NCBI GenBank assembly: GCA_963835825.1
Contig: CAWIGZ010000005.1
Location: 463,799 to 527,798, forward strand
Length of the DNA: 64,000 nucleotides
Direction of reading: 5' to 3'
DNA from: JADGRB01 sp963835825
GTDB lineage: Bacteria > Myxococcota_A > Polyangia > Fen-1088
The notes below the pieces were generated by a model. That model saw only the letters and a list, made by a program, of their open reading frames with translations, had not been told where the DNA came from and ran no database searches. Within the stretch, counting starts at the first letter, position 1. Every line of letters starts with the position of its first letter. Shown piece by piece: positions 1-8,027 of the stretch. Position numbers and translations under genes: made by a program.

Positions 1-5
1 TCGCG

Positions 6-334
6 ATGGCAGCCAATCGACAAAAAACCCAGCGGCAGCCGGCCCGCGCGACCCAGCAGAAACCATTCGCGCCGCAGGCGCGAGAGCGCTCCGACGACGC
101 GGACGCCTTCCTGCCCGATCCTCGACGGTGGTCCCGCGCGGCCCCGGACGAGCTGCCGAACGCGAGCCGCTGCCCCGTCCGGTGGCCGGGCTGGTGACCG
201 AGCCCGACATCGACGACCGGCTCGACGACCAACTCGCGGGCGCATCCGCCGACGCGCACGCCTCGGCCGGGGATGCCGCGCCGCCCGACCCGGCGCGCAG
301 CCTCGACGAGCTGAACGAAGAGACCAAGGTCTAA
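6..334 (+). pseudogene. Small hypothetical protein, split in two frames
   Basis: Two overlapping short frames look like one small gene. The first runs from an ATG at 6 to 197 and is Lys/Gln/Arg-rich, reaching a DDADAFLPDP segment. The second runs from 128 to 334, carries EREPLPRP, and has an acidic tail ending LDELNEETKV. Neither half alone looks complete, and the switch falls near 125-165. I know of small acidic myxobacterial proteins with a similar basic head, DAF-DP segment and REP-PRP segment, so a frameshifted or internally deleted member is the simplest reading. No function is known to me. Confidence 0.35.
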
Positions 335-349
335 CGAGGATCGAAGGTC

Positions 350-1204
350 TCACCGGGCGGCGACGTTGGCCGGTTGCGCCAGCAGGCGCCCGCACGCCTC
401 GGGGAGCTTCGGTCGCAAGCGCTCGTCGGCCGGCTTCCTCTTGGCGAGCGTGGCCTGCGCGTCGGGGCTGAACCACCAGTCGAGCGAAGGGCCACAGCCG
501 TCGTCGGACGGCGGAGCCTGGGCCACGCACGCCGGGCTCCCCTCCGGGCACCTGAGGCGGACGTGGAAATGGTCGTGGTGGCCCCACCAGGGGCGGATGC
601 GCCCGGCCCAGGGCGCTCGACCGCTCGGTCCTTCGCACAGCATCCGTTTGATCGCCGGGTTGACGAAGATTCGATCGACCGCCGGATCGCCGGCCGCCGT
701 CGCGAGCAACGTGACGGTCTTCGACGACCAGACCGGCGTCGCCGCATGCGTTCGGAGATCCACCACGGCAGGAGGCTTGAGGCGCTCGCGCTCTGCCGCC
801 GAGACGTGGCCCACGCGCAGGCCAGGCGGCGCCGCATAGCCGATGTCCACGTCGAGTCCGGTCTGGTGGCTGCGATGGCCGTTCGGGGTCGGGCCCCCGC
901 GGACCTGCGAAAGGTCACCGACGACGACGAAGCCCAGCTTCTTCGCCTTGATCTCGGCGCCCAGACGCCGAACGAAGGCGACCAGCGCCGGGTGACCGTA
1001 GCGGCGATGGCGCCCGAGGTGCAGGAGCTCATAGCCTGGGCCGCTCGCCGGCAAGGTCGCCGCCCCCTGCAGGCATCCGCCGCTGTAGCCGCCGATCGCC
1101 TGGGGCGGCCCGGGCGCGGGCACGCGCTGGGCGCTCCACTCCTTCGGCGATGCGGGGATGAGCGACGCTGCGAGCCACAGCGCGAGGACGACGGTCGAGC
1201 TCAC
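350..1204 (-). CDS. mepA: Penicillin-insensitive murein endopeptidase (MepA, peptidase M74)
   Basis: Predicted zinc endopeptidase that cuts D-Ala-meso-DAP cross-links of peptidoglycan in the periplasm. From the GTG at 1204 it is 284 residues with a hydrophobic signal segment at about 4-20. The LAS-family zinc motifs are present: NGHRSHQTGLDVDI with the ligands around residues 110-120, and HHDHFHVRL around 209-217. Both match the MepA pattern. The frame stays open upstream to 1345, but those residues are Arg-rich and precede the signal peptide, so I moved the start to the GTG. The gene is divergent from the membrane-anchored protein that starts at 1330. The family call is strong; the exact start is less sure. 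Confidence 0.85.
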   Translation of the reverse strand: MSSTVVLALWLAASLIPASPKEWSAQRVPAPGPPQAIGGYSGGCLQGAATLPASGPGYELLHLGRHRRYGHPALVAFVRRLGAEIKAKKLGFVVVGDLSQVRGGPTPNGHRSHQTGLDVDIGYAAPPGLRVGHVSAAERERLKPPAVVDLRTHAATPVWSSKTVTLLATAAGDPAVDRIFVNPAIKRMLCEGPSGRAPWAGRIRPWWGHHDHFHVRLRCPEGSPACVAQAPPSDDGCGPSLDWWFSPDAQATLAKRKPADERLRPKLPEACGRLLAQPANVAAR

Positions 1205-1329
1205 GACCGTTTCACCATAGCGCCCCCTGAACGCTCGGTCGATCGACGCCGCTCCAGACCGACGGGCGGCGATGACGGTTGTCTGGCTCCCGGGTTTGGA
1301 GTCAAATGCGCGGCGTGGAGGATTCCCCC

Positions 1330-1875
1330 ATGTCCGACGATTCACCCTCTCCCTCTCCTTCGGTGCCTCCGTCTTCTGGAAATGGCCAATCGCTCTCGCG
1401 GCGGCCGGTGTGGATTGCTTTTGCCGGCGTCGCGGTGGTGGTCCTCGCGTTCTGGGCTTGGCGCGGGCACCGGGCGGGCGTCGCGGCCTCGATCACCTTG
1501 GTCACCACGGATCGCGACGATCTGGCCTGCGCCAGCGAGCAGCGCTTTGGCCGTTACCGATGCGAGTTCCGCGCGCCAGGCGTCGCCTGGCCCGATCCGC
1601 CGGCCCCCGCCGATCGCCTGGTCGGCTACTACACCGTCGAGCAGCAGCTCTACGTCATCCCAGGGCTGTTCGAGCAGCCGGCGCTCGCCGCGCGCTACTC
1701 CTCGGAGGAGTCGCGCAAGCTCCCGCGCGATCAGCGCCAGCGCTTCGCCGCTGCCTGCCAGCTCAAAGTGATTGGTCACATGCGCAATTTTCAGACTCGC
1801 TGGCTGAAGACCGGCGACTGGGGGCACCAGGACGACGCCCCCGTGGCAACCGCTTCGGACTGCCGCATTCAGTAG
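1330..1875 (+). CDS. Membrane-anchored hypothetical protein
   Basis: 181 residues starting at the ATG at 1330, preceded by GGAG at a good distance. The N-terminus is a Ser/Pro-rich cytoplasmic stretch, followed by one transmembrane helix at about residues 30-48 (VWIAFAGVAVVVLAFW). The remaining ~130 residues would be extracytoplasmic and contain three cysteines, one near the C-terminus, so a disulfide is possible. I recognise no family. It lies between the divergent mepA and the dienelactone hydrolase, 62 bases upstream of the latter on the same strand. Confidence 0.6.
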   Translation: MSDDSPSPSPSVPPSSGNGQSLSRRPVWIAFAGVAVVVLAFWAWRGHRAGVAASITLVTTDRDDLACASEQRFGRYRCEFRAPGVAWPDPPAPADRLVGYYTVEQQLYVIPGLFEQPALAARYSSEESRKLPRDQRQRFAAACQLKVIGHMRNFQTRWLKTGDWGHQDDAPVATASDCRIQ

Positions 1876-1937
1876 CTCGCCCTTCCTTCCTGCCGTCCGG
1901 AAGGCCTCTTGAGAGACCTGTCATCGGAGACGACGAC

Positions 1938-2723
1938 ATGCCCAGAGACGAAGTGACGATCCAGACCCGCGACGGCGCCTGCCCCGCATTCGTGTTCCGC
2001 CCGTCGGGTGTCGGCCCATGGCCCGGAGTGCTCGTGTACATGGACGGCATCGGCATCCGGTCGGCGCTGTTCTCGCTGTGCGAACGGATTGCCGGTGCCG
2101 GTTACCTGGCCCTGCTGCCGGACCTTTTTTATCGGGCCGGACCGTATCAGGCCCCGGACCCGAAGCTGTTGTTCACGGACGTCGCGTTTCGTCAGGCGTG
2201 GGGCGCAAAGTTCAGGTCCACCGCAACCATCGCCAACGCCATGAGCGACACCGGCGCCTTCCTCGATTGGCTGGCCGCCCGCGCCGACCTGCGGGGCGGC
2301 AAGATCGGCAAGATCGGCAAGATCGGCAAGATCGGCAAGATCGGCACGGTCGGGTATTGCATGGGCGGAGGCCTCTCGCTGTCGGCGGCGGGGACGTTTC
2401 CCGACCGCGTGGGCGCCGCGGCGTCGTTCCACGGCGCCAACCTGGCGACCGACGCGCCCGACAGCCCGCACCTGCTGGCACCGAAGATGCGCGGCGCGAA
2501 GATCTACGTCGCGGGCGCGGTCGAGGACGCGTCGTTTCCCGACGACATGAAGCAACGCCTCGACGACGCGCTGACCGCCGCCGGCGTCGACCACCGCGTC
2601 GAGACCTACGCCGGCCTCCGCCACGGCTGGGTCCCCTCCGACACGCCGGTCCACGATCCTGAAGGCGCCGAGCGCCACTTCCGCGCGCTGTTCGAGCTGC
2701 TCGCCGCCGCGAACCTCGGCTAA
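1938..2723 (+). CDS. Dienelactone hydrolase family protein
   Basis: 261-residue alpha/beta hydrolase of the DLH family, which hydrolyses dienelactones and related esters in the cytoplasm. The ATG at 1938 has GGAG upstream. The Cys nucleophile sits in GYCMGGG (C141). The likely third catalytic residue is in GLRHGW near the C-terminus, and the acidic residue is in the AVEDASFP region. An unusual insert immediately precedes the nucleophile elbow: five copies of Lys-Ile-Gly (residues 122-136) encoded by a perfect 9-bp tandem repeat. Homologues normally pass straight from the preceding helix into the V-G-x-C strand, so the insert lengthens that loop. Substrate unknown. Confidence 0.88.
   Translation: MPRDEVTIQTRDGACPAFVFRPSGVGPWPGVLVYMDGIGIRSALFSLCERIAGAGYLALLPDLFYRAGPYQAPDPKLLFTDVAFRQAWGAKFRSTATIANAMSDTGAFLDWLAARADLRGGKIGKIGKIGKIGKIGTVGYCMGGGLSLSAAGTFPDRVGAAASFHGANLATDAPDSPHLLAPKMRGAKIYVAGAVEDASFPDDMKQRLDDALTAAGVDHRVETYAGLRHGWVPSDTPVHDPEGAERHFRALFELLAAANLG
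2301..2345 (+). repeat. 9-bp tandem repeat x5 (aagatcggc)
   Basis: Five perfect, contiguous copies of aagatcggc lie inside the dienelactone hydrolase gene and encode (Lys-Ile-Gly)5. The unit is a multiple of three, so copy-number change by slippage would alter loop length without breaking the frame. Confidence 0.95.
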
Positions 2724-2839
2724 CGTCGCCCACGGCTGCGCGCCTCTCACGGTCTCCTCGCCACCACCTTCAACGGCGGCGTCGTCGAGTCGCACCAGCG
2801 GTGGCGGCTGTCACCGCCGGCGAACCCATGCCGAACGCG

Positions 2840-2868
2840 TTGACAGGCCCGATCGGTCCTCGTATCGT
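2840..2868 (+). promoter_or_regulatory. Candidate sigma70-type promoter for the MotAB/Zorya-like operon
   Basis: TTGACA at 2840-2845, a 17-bp spacer, then TATCGT at 2863-2868. The -35 is a perfect match and the -10 a partial one. It lies about 34 bases before the first plausible start codon (TTG at 2902). This is sequence evidence only. Confidence 0.4.
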
Positions 2869-2901
2869 CGCGGGCCCATTCGACGGCACGCCCTCAGAAG
2901 T

Positions 2902-3458
2902 TTGCTCGAGGCGGCGCGCGCTCTGCCCGTTGCGTCGATCGCCGAGGAGATCGTCCCCCCTGCTCCGGCGTTTCCTCCTGGGCCGCGGCGCTGGCGCGGG
3001 CCGCCGCGCGTCCGGCGGCTGAGCCGGCCGCGGCATTGATTCCTCCGGTCACCGCGCGCGCGGCCGATCTGCGGCGCGACGTGGCGTCGCTCCTCGCGCG
3101 GCTCGCCCGACGTGTCGACGAGGTGCTGGCCACGGCGCTGGCGCGGGCCGGCAAGGCGTGGGAGCAGGTCGACGCGCTGCCGATGGTCGATCGTGAGACG
3201 GAGGTCGACGTCGATGTGACGCGGCGGCGGCTCACGGCGGCGGCTGACGTCGCGGCGCAGGCGGCTCAGCGGGCCGTCGCCCTCGAAGGACTGCTGGCCG
3301 TCGACGCAGCGGTCGCGCTGGCGCGCCTGTTCGAGCGGCGGATGGCCTCGCTGCTTCGATTGCGGTTGCGCTCGCCGTCTCGCGCGCTCCTCCCGATGGG
3401 TCGTCCCTTTCTCGATCTGGGCGCCGCGCTCCACGAGGCGGCCGAGGCGTGGCGATGA
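2902..3458 (+). CDS. First gene of the MotAB-like operon, hypothetical, apparent frameshift
   Basis: The secure part is 3036-3458, an Ala/Arg/Leu-rich helical protein. Its stop overlaps the next start by ATGA. In-frame coding continues upstream of 3036 without an initiator, and a different frame from a TTG at 2902 reads LEAARALPVASIAEEI, typical coding sequence that runs into the same region. A -1/+1 shift near 2975-2985 joins the two, giving a product of about 185 residues. By position it corresponds to the gene that precedes the channel-like gene in DUF3348-DUF802-OmpA operons of beta- and gammaproteobacteria, but I cannot see a convincing DUF3348 match. Function unknown. Confidence 0.5.
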
Positions 3459-4987
3459 CCCGCGCGCGTTGGATCATCGGCGGGCTGGTCGGCGTCTCCG
3501 CGCTGGTCGTCGCGGGCGAATCTCTGGCCGCGTACATCGCCGGCGGTTCGGTCGTCGGGGTCGCCGCCGTGCTCGTGCTGGCGGGCCTCCTCATCGTCGG
3601 GTTCGTGAGCCTCGCGCGCGCCCGACGGGACGTGGGGCGGGAGCTGGCGGCGCTCGCCGCCACGCCGCCGGGCGGCGCGCTGTGGGCGGCACGGCGCGCG
3701 CAGGCGCTCGAGCTGCGCGGTCGCAACGTCGTCCTGGATCTCGACGTTCTCGCCGAGGCAACGGCGGCCGAAGAGGTGGAGCGCGGGTTCGCGGGCAAGT
3801 ACCTGGTCGCGACGACGATCTTGGTGGGCCTCGTCGGCACCTTCGGCGGGCTGATGGAGACGCTGGCGCACCTGTCGCCGCTCCTCAAGGGCCAGGGAGC
3901 AACCGACGGGCCGGCGGGGGTGCTGGCGCTGCTCGGGGGGCCGCTGGCGGGCCTCCACGTGACGTTCGGGACCAGCGTCGTCGCCATCCTCATCACGCTC
4001 GCGCTCGCGCTGGTTCAGGGTGACGTGGCCCTGCAGCAGGAGCGCCTTCTCGCGCGGCTGCAAGAGCGCACCCGGCACGTGCTCGTGCCCGAGCTGTGGC
4101 CGGCAAGCGAGGGTGCGGCGGAACGCGCGGCGCGCGCGCTCGAGGAGCTCAAGGCGCTTGTCGCCGGGGCGGCCACCAAGACTGCCGAGGCGACTGCCGA
4201 AGCGACCGCGACCAAGGTGGCCGCTGTCGTGCGTGTCGAGCTCGCCCGTGTCGCCGAGGCCGTCGGTGCCGCGATGACCGGTGCCGCCTCCGCGACCAGC
4301 AAGGCGATGGCCGGCGCCGAGACCGCGATGCGAGCGGCGCTGACGGACGCTGCGACCGCGACCCGCGAGGCGATGTCCGGGGCGGGCGCGGCGCTCACCG
4401 CGACGGCGGCGGCGACCGCGGCGGCGCTCCGCGAGGACGGTGAGCGGACGCTCGAGGCAGGCGCGGCTTCGGTCGCGACGCTGCTCGCCGAGACGCGCCA
4501 CCAACAGGACGAGGCCGCGGCCGGGCTCGCGCGCGCAGCGGCCGCGCTGGGTGAGGCCGTCGCGTCGCTCACCGCGAGCTCCGAGGGCGCGATCGCGGCT
4601 CTGGCGGCGACGGCGGAGCGCTCGACAGCGGCGTTCACCGCCGCGGTGGGAACCGCCGTGGGCGGCCTTTCCGACCTGCGCACGGGCGTGGGCGGCGAGC
4701 TGGGCGCGGCGGCCCAGTCGATCACCACGGCCTCGACGGAGCTGCGCGGCACGGCCACAGAGCTCTCTCCCCTGCTGGCCGCGCTCGCGCCGCAGCTCGG
4801 GGCACTGGCACGCGAGGTGGCGCTGCTCGCGGCGCGCGCCGACAATCCCGAGCCGATGAACGCAGTCCTCGACGAGCTCATTCGTCTCGGCGAGGACGTC
4901 GAACGCCTGGTGGCTGTCGCCCAGCCGGACCCGGCTCCGGCGGCTTCCGTCGAGCTCGATCGCGACAGCAAAGGCGCGGGTGCATGA
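3455..4987 (+). CDS. MotA/TolQ/ExbB-like membrane protein with long helical tail (ZorA/DUF802-like)
   Basis: About 510 residues. Two hydrophobic helices near the N-terminus (about 6-26 and 31-55) precede a cytoplasmic segment. A second hydrophobic pair (about 118-138, with GLVGTFGGLMETL, and 162-188, with FGTSVVAILITLALAL) follows. This is the pattern of MotA/ExbB proton-channel subunits, including the Gly/Thr-rich pore-like segment. The last ~300 residues are an almost pure Ala/Thr/Glu heptad-like helix, as in ZorA of Zorya defence systems and DUF802 proteins. The ATG at 3455 overlaps the upstream stop (ATGA), as does its own stop with the next gene, so translation is probably coupled. It should sit in the inner membrane with the tail in the cytoplasm. 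Role inferred from fold only. Confidence 0.75.
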   Translation: MTRARWIIGGLVGVSALVVAGESLAAYIAGGSVVGVAAVLVLAGLLIVGFVSLARARRDVGRELAALAATPPGGALWAARRAQALELRGRNVVLDLDVLAEATAAEEVERGFAGKYLVATTILVGLVGTFGGLMETLAHLSPLLKGQGATDGPAGVLALLGGPLAGLHVTFGTSVVAILITLALALVQGDVALQQERLLARLQERTRHVLVPELWPASEGAAERAARALEELKALVAGAATKTAEATAEATATKVAAVVRVELARVAEAVGAAMTGAASATSKAMAGAETAMRAALTDAATATREAMSGAGAALTATAAATAAALREDGERTLEAGAASVATLLAETRHQQDEAAAGLARAAAALGEAVASLTASSEGAIAALAATAERSTAAFTAAVGTAVGGLSDLRTGVGGELGAAAQSITTASTELRGTATELSPLLAALAPQLGALAREVALLAARADNPEPMNAVLDELIRLGEDVERLVAVAQPDPAPAASVELDRDSKGAGA

Positions 4988-5619
4988 GACGCGCGCGATC
5001 GCCGGCGGCGCTGTTCCCGGTCAATGTCTGGCCGCCGTTCGTCGACGCGCTGGTGCTCGTCCTGGCGGTGTTCGTTCTGCTGTCGATGCTGGCCTTCGTC
5101 GCCCAGCGGGCGCTGGTCAAACGGGTTGACGACAGCGCCCGTGAGCTCGTGGCCGTGCGCGCCGAGAAGGCGCGCATCGAGCGCCGGCTGCGCGCGCTCG
5201 CGCCCGGCGGGACTATCGAGGTGGAGGAGGGGAAGGTGATCCTCCAGGGCGAGGTGCTCTTCGATTCGGGCGCGGACCAGCTGCGGCCCGAAGGGCGCGC
5301 GTTCCTCGAGCGCCTGGCGCCTTCGCTGGCGTCGTTGCTCGCGGAGGAGCCCGATCAGATGGTGCTCGTCGGCGGGCATACCGACGATCGGACTCTGCGC
5401 GGCGACGGCCGCTTCGCCTCGAACTGGGAGCTCTCCGCTGCGCGCGCGCTCGCCGTGACGCGGGTCCTCACCGGCGCGGGCCTGCCGTCCACGCGCGTGG
5501 TCGCCGCCGGCTTTGGCGCCGAACACCCGCGTGTCCCCAACGCGGACGATCGCGCCCGCCGCAAGAATCGGCGCATCGAGGTGCTGCTCGTGCCCATTCA
5601 CGCCGTGGCGTCGCGATGA
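4984..5619 (+). CDS. OmpA/MotB-family protein (ZorB-like stator partner)
   Basis: 211 residues. One transmembrane helix (about 19-41) contains an early aspartate (FVDALVLVLAVF), at the position where MotB/ZorB carry the proton-binding Asp. A short coiled coil (about 45-70) leads to an OmpA-like peptidoglycan-binding domain with VLFDSGAD, GGHTDDR, NWELSAARA and ARRKNRRIE. It should pair with the preceding channel protein to form a cell-wall-anchored, ion-driven complex. It starts in an ATGA overlap with the previous gene and ends in another with the next. The OmpA family is certain; the stator-like role is inference from the operon. Confidence 0.85.
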   Translation: MRRARSPAALFPVNVWPPFVDALVLVLAVFVLLSMLAFVAQRALVKRVDDSARELVAVRAEKARIERRLRALAPGGTIEVEEGKVILQGEVLFDSGADQLRPEGRAFLERLAPSLASLLAEEPDQMVLVGGHTDDRTLRGDGRFASNWELSAARALAVTRVLTGAGLPSTRVVAAGFGAEHPRVPNADDRARRKNRRIEVLLVPIHAVASR

Positions 5620-6089
5620 CGGCCGCTCTTGCGCTCGACGGAGACTCCTCGCTCGCGGCGCCGCTCCTCCGGCTCGCCGAGCGCGTGCTCTCGACCCTCG
5701 GCCGCGGCGAGCTGCCCGAGGCGCTGGTGGCGCTGCGCGCGTTCACGGATGAACCTTCTCCCGCGCACTACCTGGCCGCGACGCGTGCGTTGCGTGCGGG
5801 CGAGCGGCGGCAGAAGGTGGCGCTGCTCGGGCGCGCCCGCGGGGTGCGCTCCGAAGACCTGGGCATGGACGCCCTCGCGCGCGCCGGGCTGGCCGCTGAG
5901 CTGGTCGAGGCCCTGCGCGCGCTGCCGCCGGACCCGCGCAACGGCCGGCGCCTGGCGATCGTCGGCGATCTGCTCGAGATCTATCGCTTGATCCACACCA
6001 GGGCTGCGGAGGCCGAGCGCGCATTGCGGCTGGCGCTCGGCCCGATCCGCCCGCGTCGCCCTCCCGACCGCCGCCACCGTGCGCGCTGA
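5616..6089 (+). CDS. Fourth gene of the MotAB-like operon, hypothetical
   Basis: 157 residues, Ala/Leu/Arg-rich, predicted all-helical and soluble, with no signal peptide or membrane segment. It starts in an ATGA overlap with the OmpA gene, so it is almost certainly co-translated. It contains the segment NGRRLAIVGDLLEIYRL and a basic tail. It occupies the place where DUF2894 or ZorC-like genes follow an OmpA protein in related loci, but I see no clear similarity to either. As the only soluble partner besides the first gene, it is a candidate cargo or regulator of the membrane complex. Confidence 0.6.
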   Translation: MTAALALDGDSSLAAPLLRLAERVLSTLGRGELPEALVALRAFTDEPSPAHYLAATRALRAGERRQKVALLGRARGVRSEDLGMDALARAGLAAELVEALRALPPDPRNGRRLAIVGDLLEIYRLIHTRAAEAERALRLALGPIRPRRPPDRRHRAR

Positions 6090-6119
6090 AAGCAGCCGGT
6101 CATCGCCGGTCAGGGCGCC

Positions 6120-7010
6120 TCAGGGGTTGTAATAGAAGGTGTTGTAGACCATGAAGCTCGAGGCGTCGGCGGTTTCTCCGGTGGCCGCGGTGTACCTCAG
6201 CTTCGTATAGCGGAATGTCAGGGAATACCCGCCGTGTTGCTCCGGCTTGGGGAGATCCGGGTCGAGCTTCAAGATGTCGAACGTGTAGTAGAAGCCCGCC
6301 TCGCCGAACCAGCCCAGGCTGGCGGTCGCATCGGGGTTCGTGCACGAAATGACCCCGCTGCACGAGATTGAAACGTCGGCCTCCTTGTCGATTCCACCGC
6401 GCGCCAGGAGGAGCCAGTTGTGGGCGACCCGCGGGAGCAGGTGGACGCCCGCCGTGAACGGGAACCTCCCGATCGAGATGTCGCCGTTCGAGGCCCCCAC
6501 CGACCAGCCCTTGTACCCCAGCGTCCCGCTGACCCCGATCCCCAGCGCATCGCCCACCCAGACCGGCGTCAACATCAGCCCGAGCGAGGCGTCGATCCCG
6601 TCGCCCGCGCTCAAGGTCTGCGTGCTGCCGTCGCTCAGCGAGACCTTCACCAGATCGTCGCCGCCGCCGCCGAAACCGAACACCAGCATCAGCCCCCAGA
6701 CCGGGTTCCGGGGCGGCCGATTGTCCTCATCGTCGCCGTTGCGCCGGATCGTGTGGCCCCCCGGCGGCACCACCCCCGCCCGCGCGCGGGGCCGGCGAGG
6801 CTCCTCGCTGTCGTCCGCGGCCGGCGGCGTCCGAGGCGTGGTGGTGGCGCTGGTCGTCGGGGACGCCGTCTGCGGCTGCCCCTGATCCTGGTCGGCCGTT
6901 CTGTCCTGAGCTGATGCCCCGCGACCTCCAAGGAGGCCGAGCAACATCACCGCCGCACTCACCCCGCGATTGGCCCAAAAGTTTGCCATGGAAGAATTGA
7001 ACCGCGACAT
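6120..7010 (-). CDS. Predicted outer-membrane beta-barrel protein
   Basis: 296 residues. The signal peptide ends at about residue 34 (GASA|QD). A Gln/Thr/Pro/Arg-rich linker of ~60 residues follows, then ~195 residues of alternating, Gly- and aromatic-rich strands (GLMLVFGFGGGGDDL, GTLGYKGWSVG). The tail FMVYNTFYYNP resembles an outer-membrane barrel end. Two cysteines (SCSGVISC) could form a disulfide in a loop. An internal ATG eight codons in is an equally plausible start. The gene is convergent with the upstream operon. No family assignment and no function. Confidence 0.65.
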   Translation of the reverse strand: MSRFNSSMANFWANRGVSAAVMLLGLLGGRGASAQDRTADQDQGQPQTASPTTSATTTPRTPPAADDSEEPRRPRARAGVVPPGGHTIRRNGDDEDNRPPRNPVWGLMLVFGFGGGGDDLVKVSLSDGSTQTLSAGDGIDASLGLMLTPVWVGDALGIGVSGTLGYKGWSVGASNGDISIGRFPFTAGVHLLPRVAHNWLLLARGGIDKEADVSISCSGVISCTNPDATASLGWFGEAGFYYTFDILKLDPDLPKPEQHGGYSLTFRYTKLRYTAATGETADASSFMVYNTFYYNP

Positions 7011-7152
7011 CGGCGGCCGCAGAAGCGGACTTTAGATGGGCGGGACGAGAAGGGCGGCGGGCAGGGCGCATGAGGCCCGAACTCCCGGCACGCCAACGGT
7101 CTGCGCGTGCGGTCGACTTCCTCCCGGTGCGTCTCCCGGGCCCTGCGGGGAG

Positions 7153-7548
7153 CTAGAGCGCGCTCTCGGACAAGTATGGCGGCCCAGCGAGGTAGGTCCC
7201 ACACTTGCCCGTCACGCCGAAACCATAGAGGGAAGAGGCCAGGTAGACGGCGGCCGGAATCATGATGAGGGCGGCGACGGCAGGCGCCGCATCCCCCCCT
7301 TGTCGGGCGACGTAAACCGCGCTCCCCGAGAGCCCGAGAGCGAAAGCTCCGTCTGCGATCGGAGCTACCGGGGAGGCCGTACAGTTATTGCGATCGAGCC
7401 CCCACCGGTTATCAGAGGGCCATTGATCTCTCGGCGGCGCGCCATTCACCAGGACGAACGAGCAACCCCCGATCACCATACTCGCAAGGACCAACGCTGC
7501 CGGCAGCCGACGCCCGGACAAGGCCTCCTTCTTGAACCCAACTAACAT
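7153..7548 (-). CDS. Small lipoprotein, hypothetical
   Basis: 131 residues from the ATG at 7548. A basic N-terminus and hydrophobic segment lead to a lipobox (MVIGGC), so it is probably a diacylglycerol-anchored lipoprotein. The C-terminal half has a second hydrophobic helix (PAVAALIMIPAAVYLASSLYG) and three more cysteines. The frame is open ten codons further upstream, but the shorter form puts the signal peptide at the N-terminus. Function unknown. Confidence 0.55.
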   Translation of the reverse strand: MLVGFKKEALSGRRLPAALVLASMVIGGCSFVLVNGAPPRDQWPSDNRWGLDRNNCTASPVAPIADGAFALGLSGSAVYVARQGGDAAPAVAALIMIPAAVYLASSLYGFGVTGKCGTYLAGPPYLSESAL

Positions 7549-7578
7549 GGGGTGCCAAAGAAGCAACCGGTGCGCCAC

Positions 7579-8027
7579 CCTGGTCGCGACTGCATGGGTC
7601 CGATCCTACTGCACCTGCTCGAACATGAGGAGGGCCGGTTGTGTCGTCATCGCCGTCGGTGTCTCAGGGCTGCTCGGTAAGGCAATCCCCGACGAGCCAG
7701 TAGCGCTAGTCATTACTGGTTTGGGCAATCGCGGGTGCTATGCAGCTCTTACTCGAATGGGCCGGTCGCGAATGTCGTTGGCGACGGAGGAAGCTGGTTT
7801 CAAAGCCCTGGCGTGCGCGACATCACGATGAGCACAGTCGCTGTCGGAACAGGGCGACTGCACTTCACGTGCTCGACAAGATGCGAGCGCACAACGCAAT
7901 GGGAATTTGAGAAATCAGATGAGCACATTGTGGTTGTTGTGGATGGGCGCCATGTTCTCTGTTCTCGAACAGGAGAAGGCGATGAAACTCGGATGGTGGG
8001 GCTCGTGTACGGCAGAAAGGGAAAGCC
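7579..8027. other. Intergenic stretch, no gene seen
   Basis: About 450 bases between the divergent lipoprotein and PRC-barrel genes. GC content is lower than in the neighbours and open frames are short with ordinary amino-acid scrambles. It presumably contains the promoter of the PRC-barrel/glucoamylase operon, but I could not fix one. Confidence 0.4.

Noticed and set aside
374..1771. Long plus-strand frame antisense to mepA
   Set aside because: Arg/Pro-rich scramble typical of the reverse strand of GC-rich genes; mepA motifs are on the minus strand.
2281..2350. CRISPR-like array
   Set aside because: The repeat unit is 9 bp with no spacers and lies inside a coding frame.
4015..5601. Long minus-strand frame antisense to the MotAB-like operon
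   Set aside because: Composition is a mirror of the Ala-rich coiled coil; the plus strand has overlaps, domains and starts.
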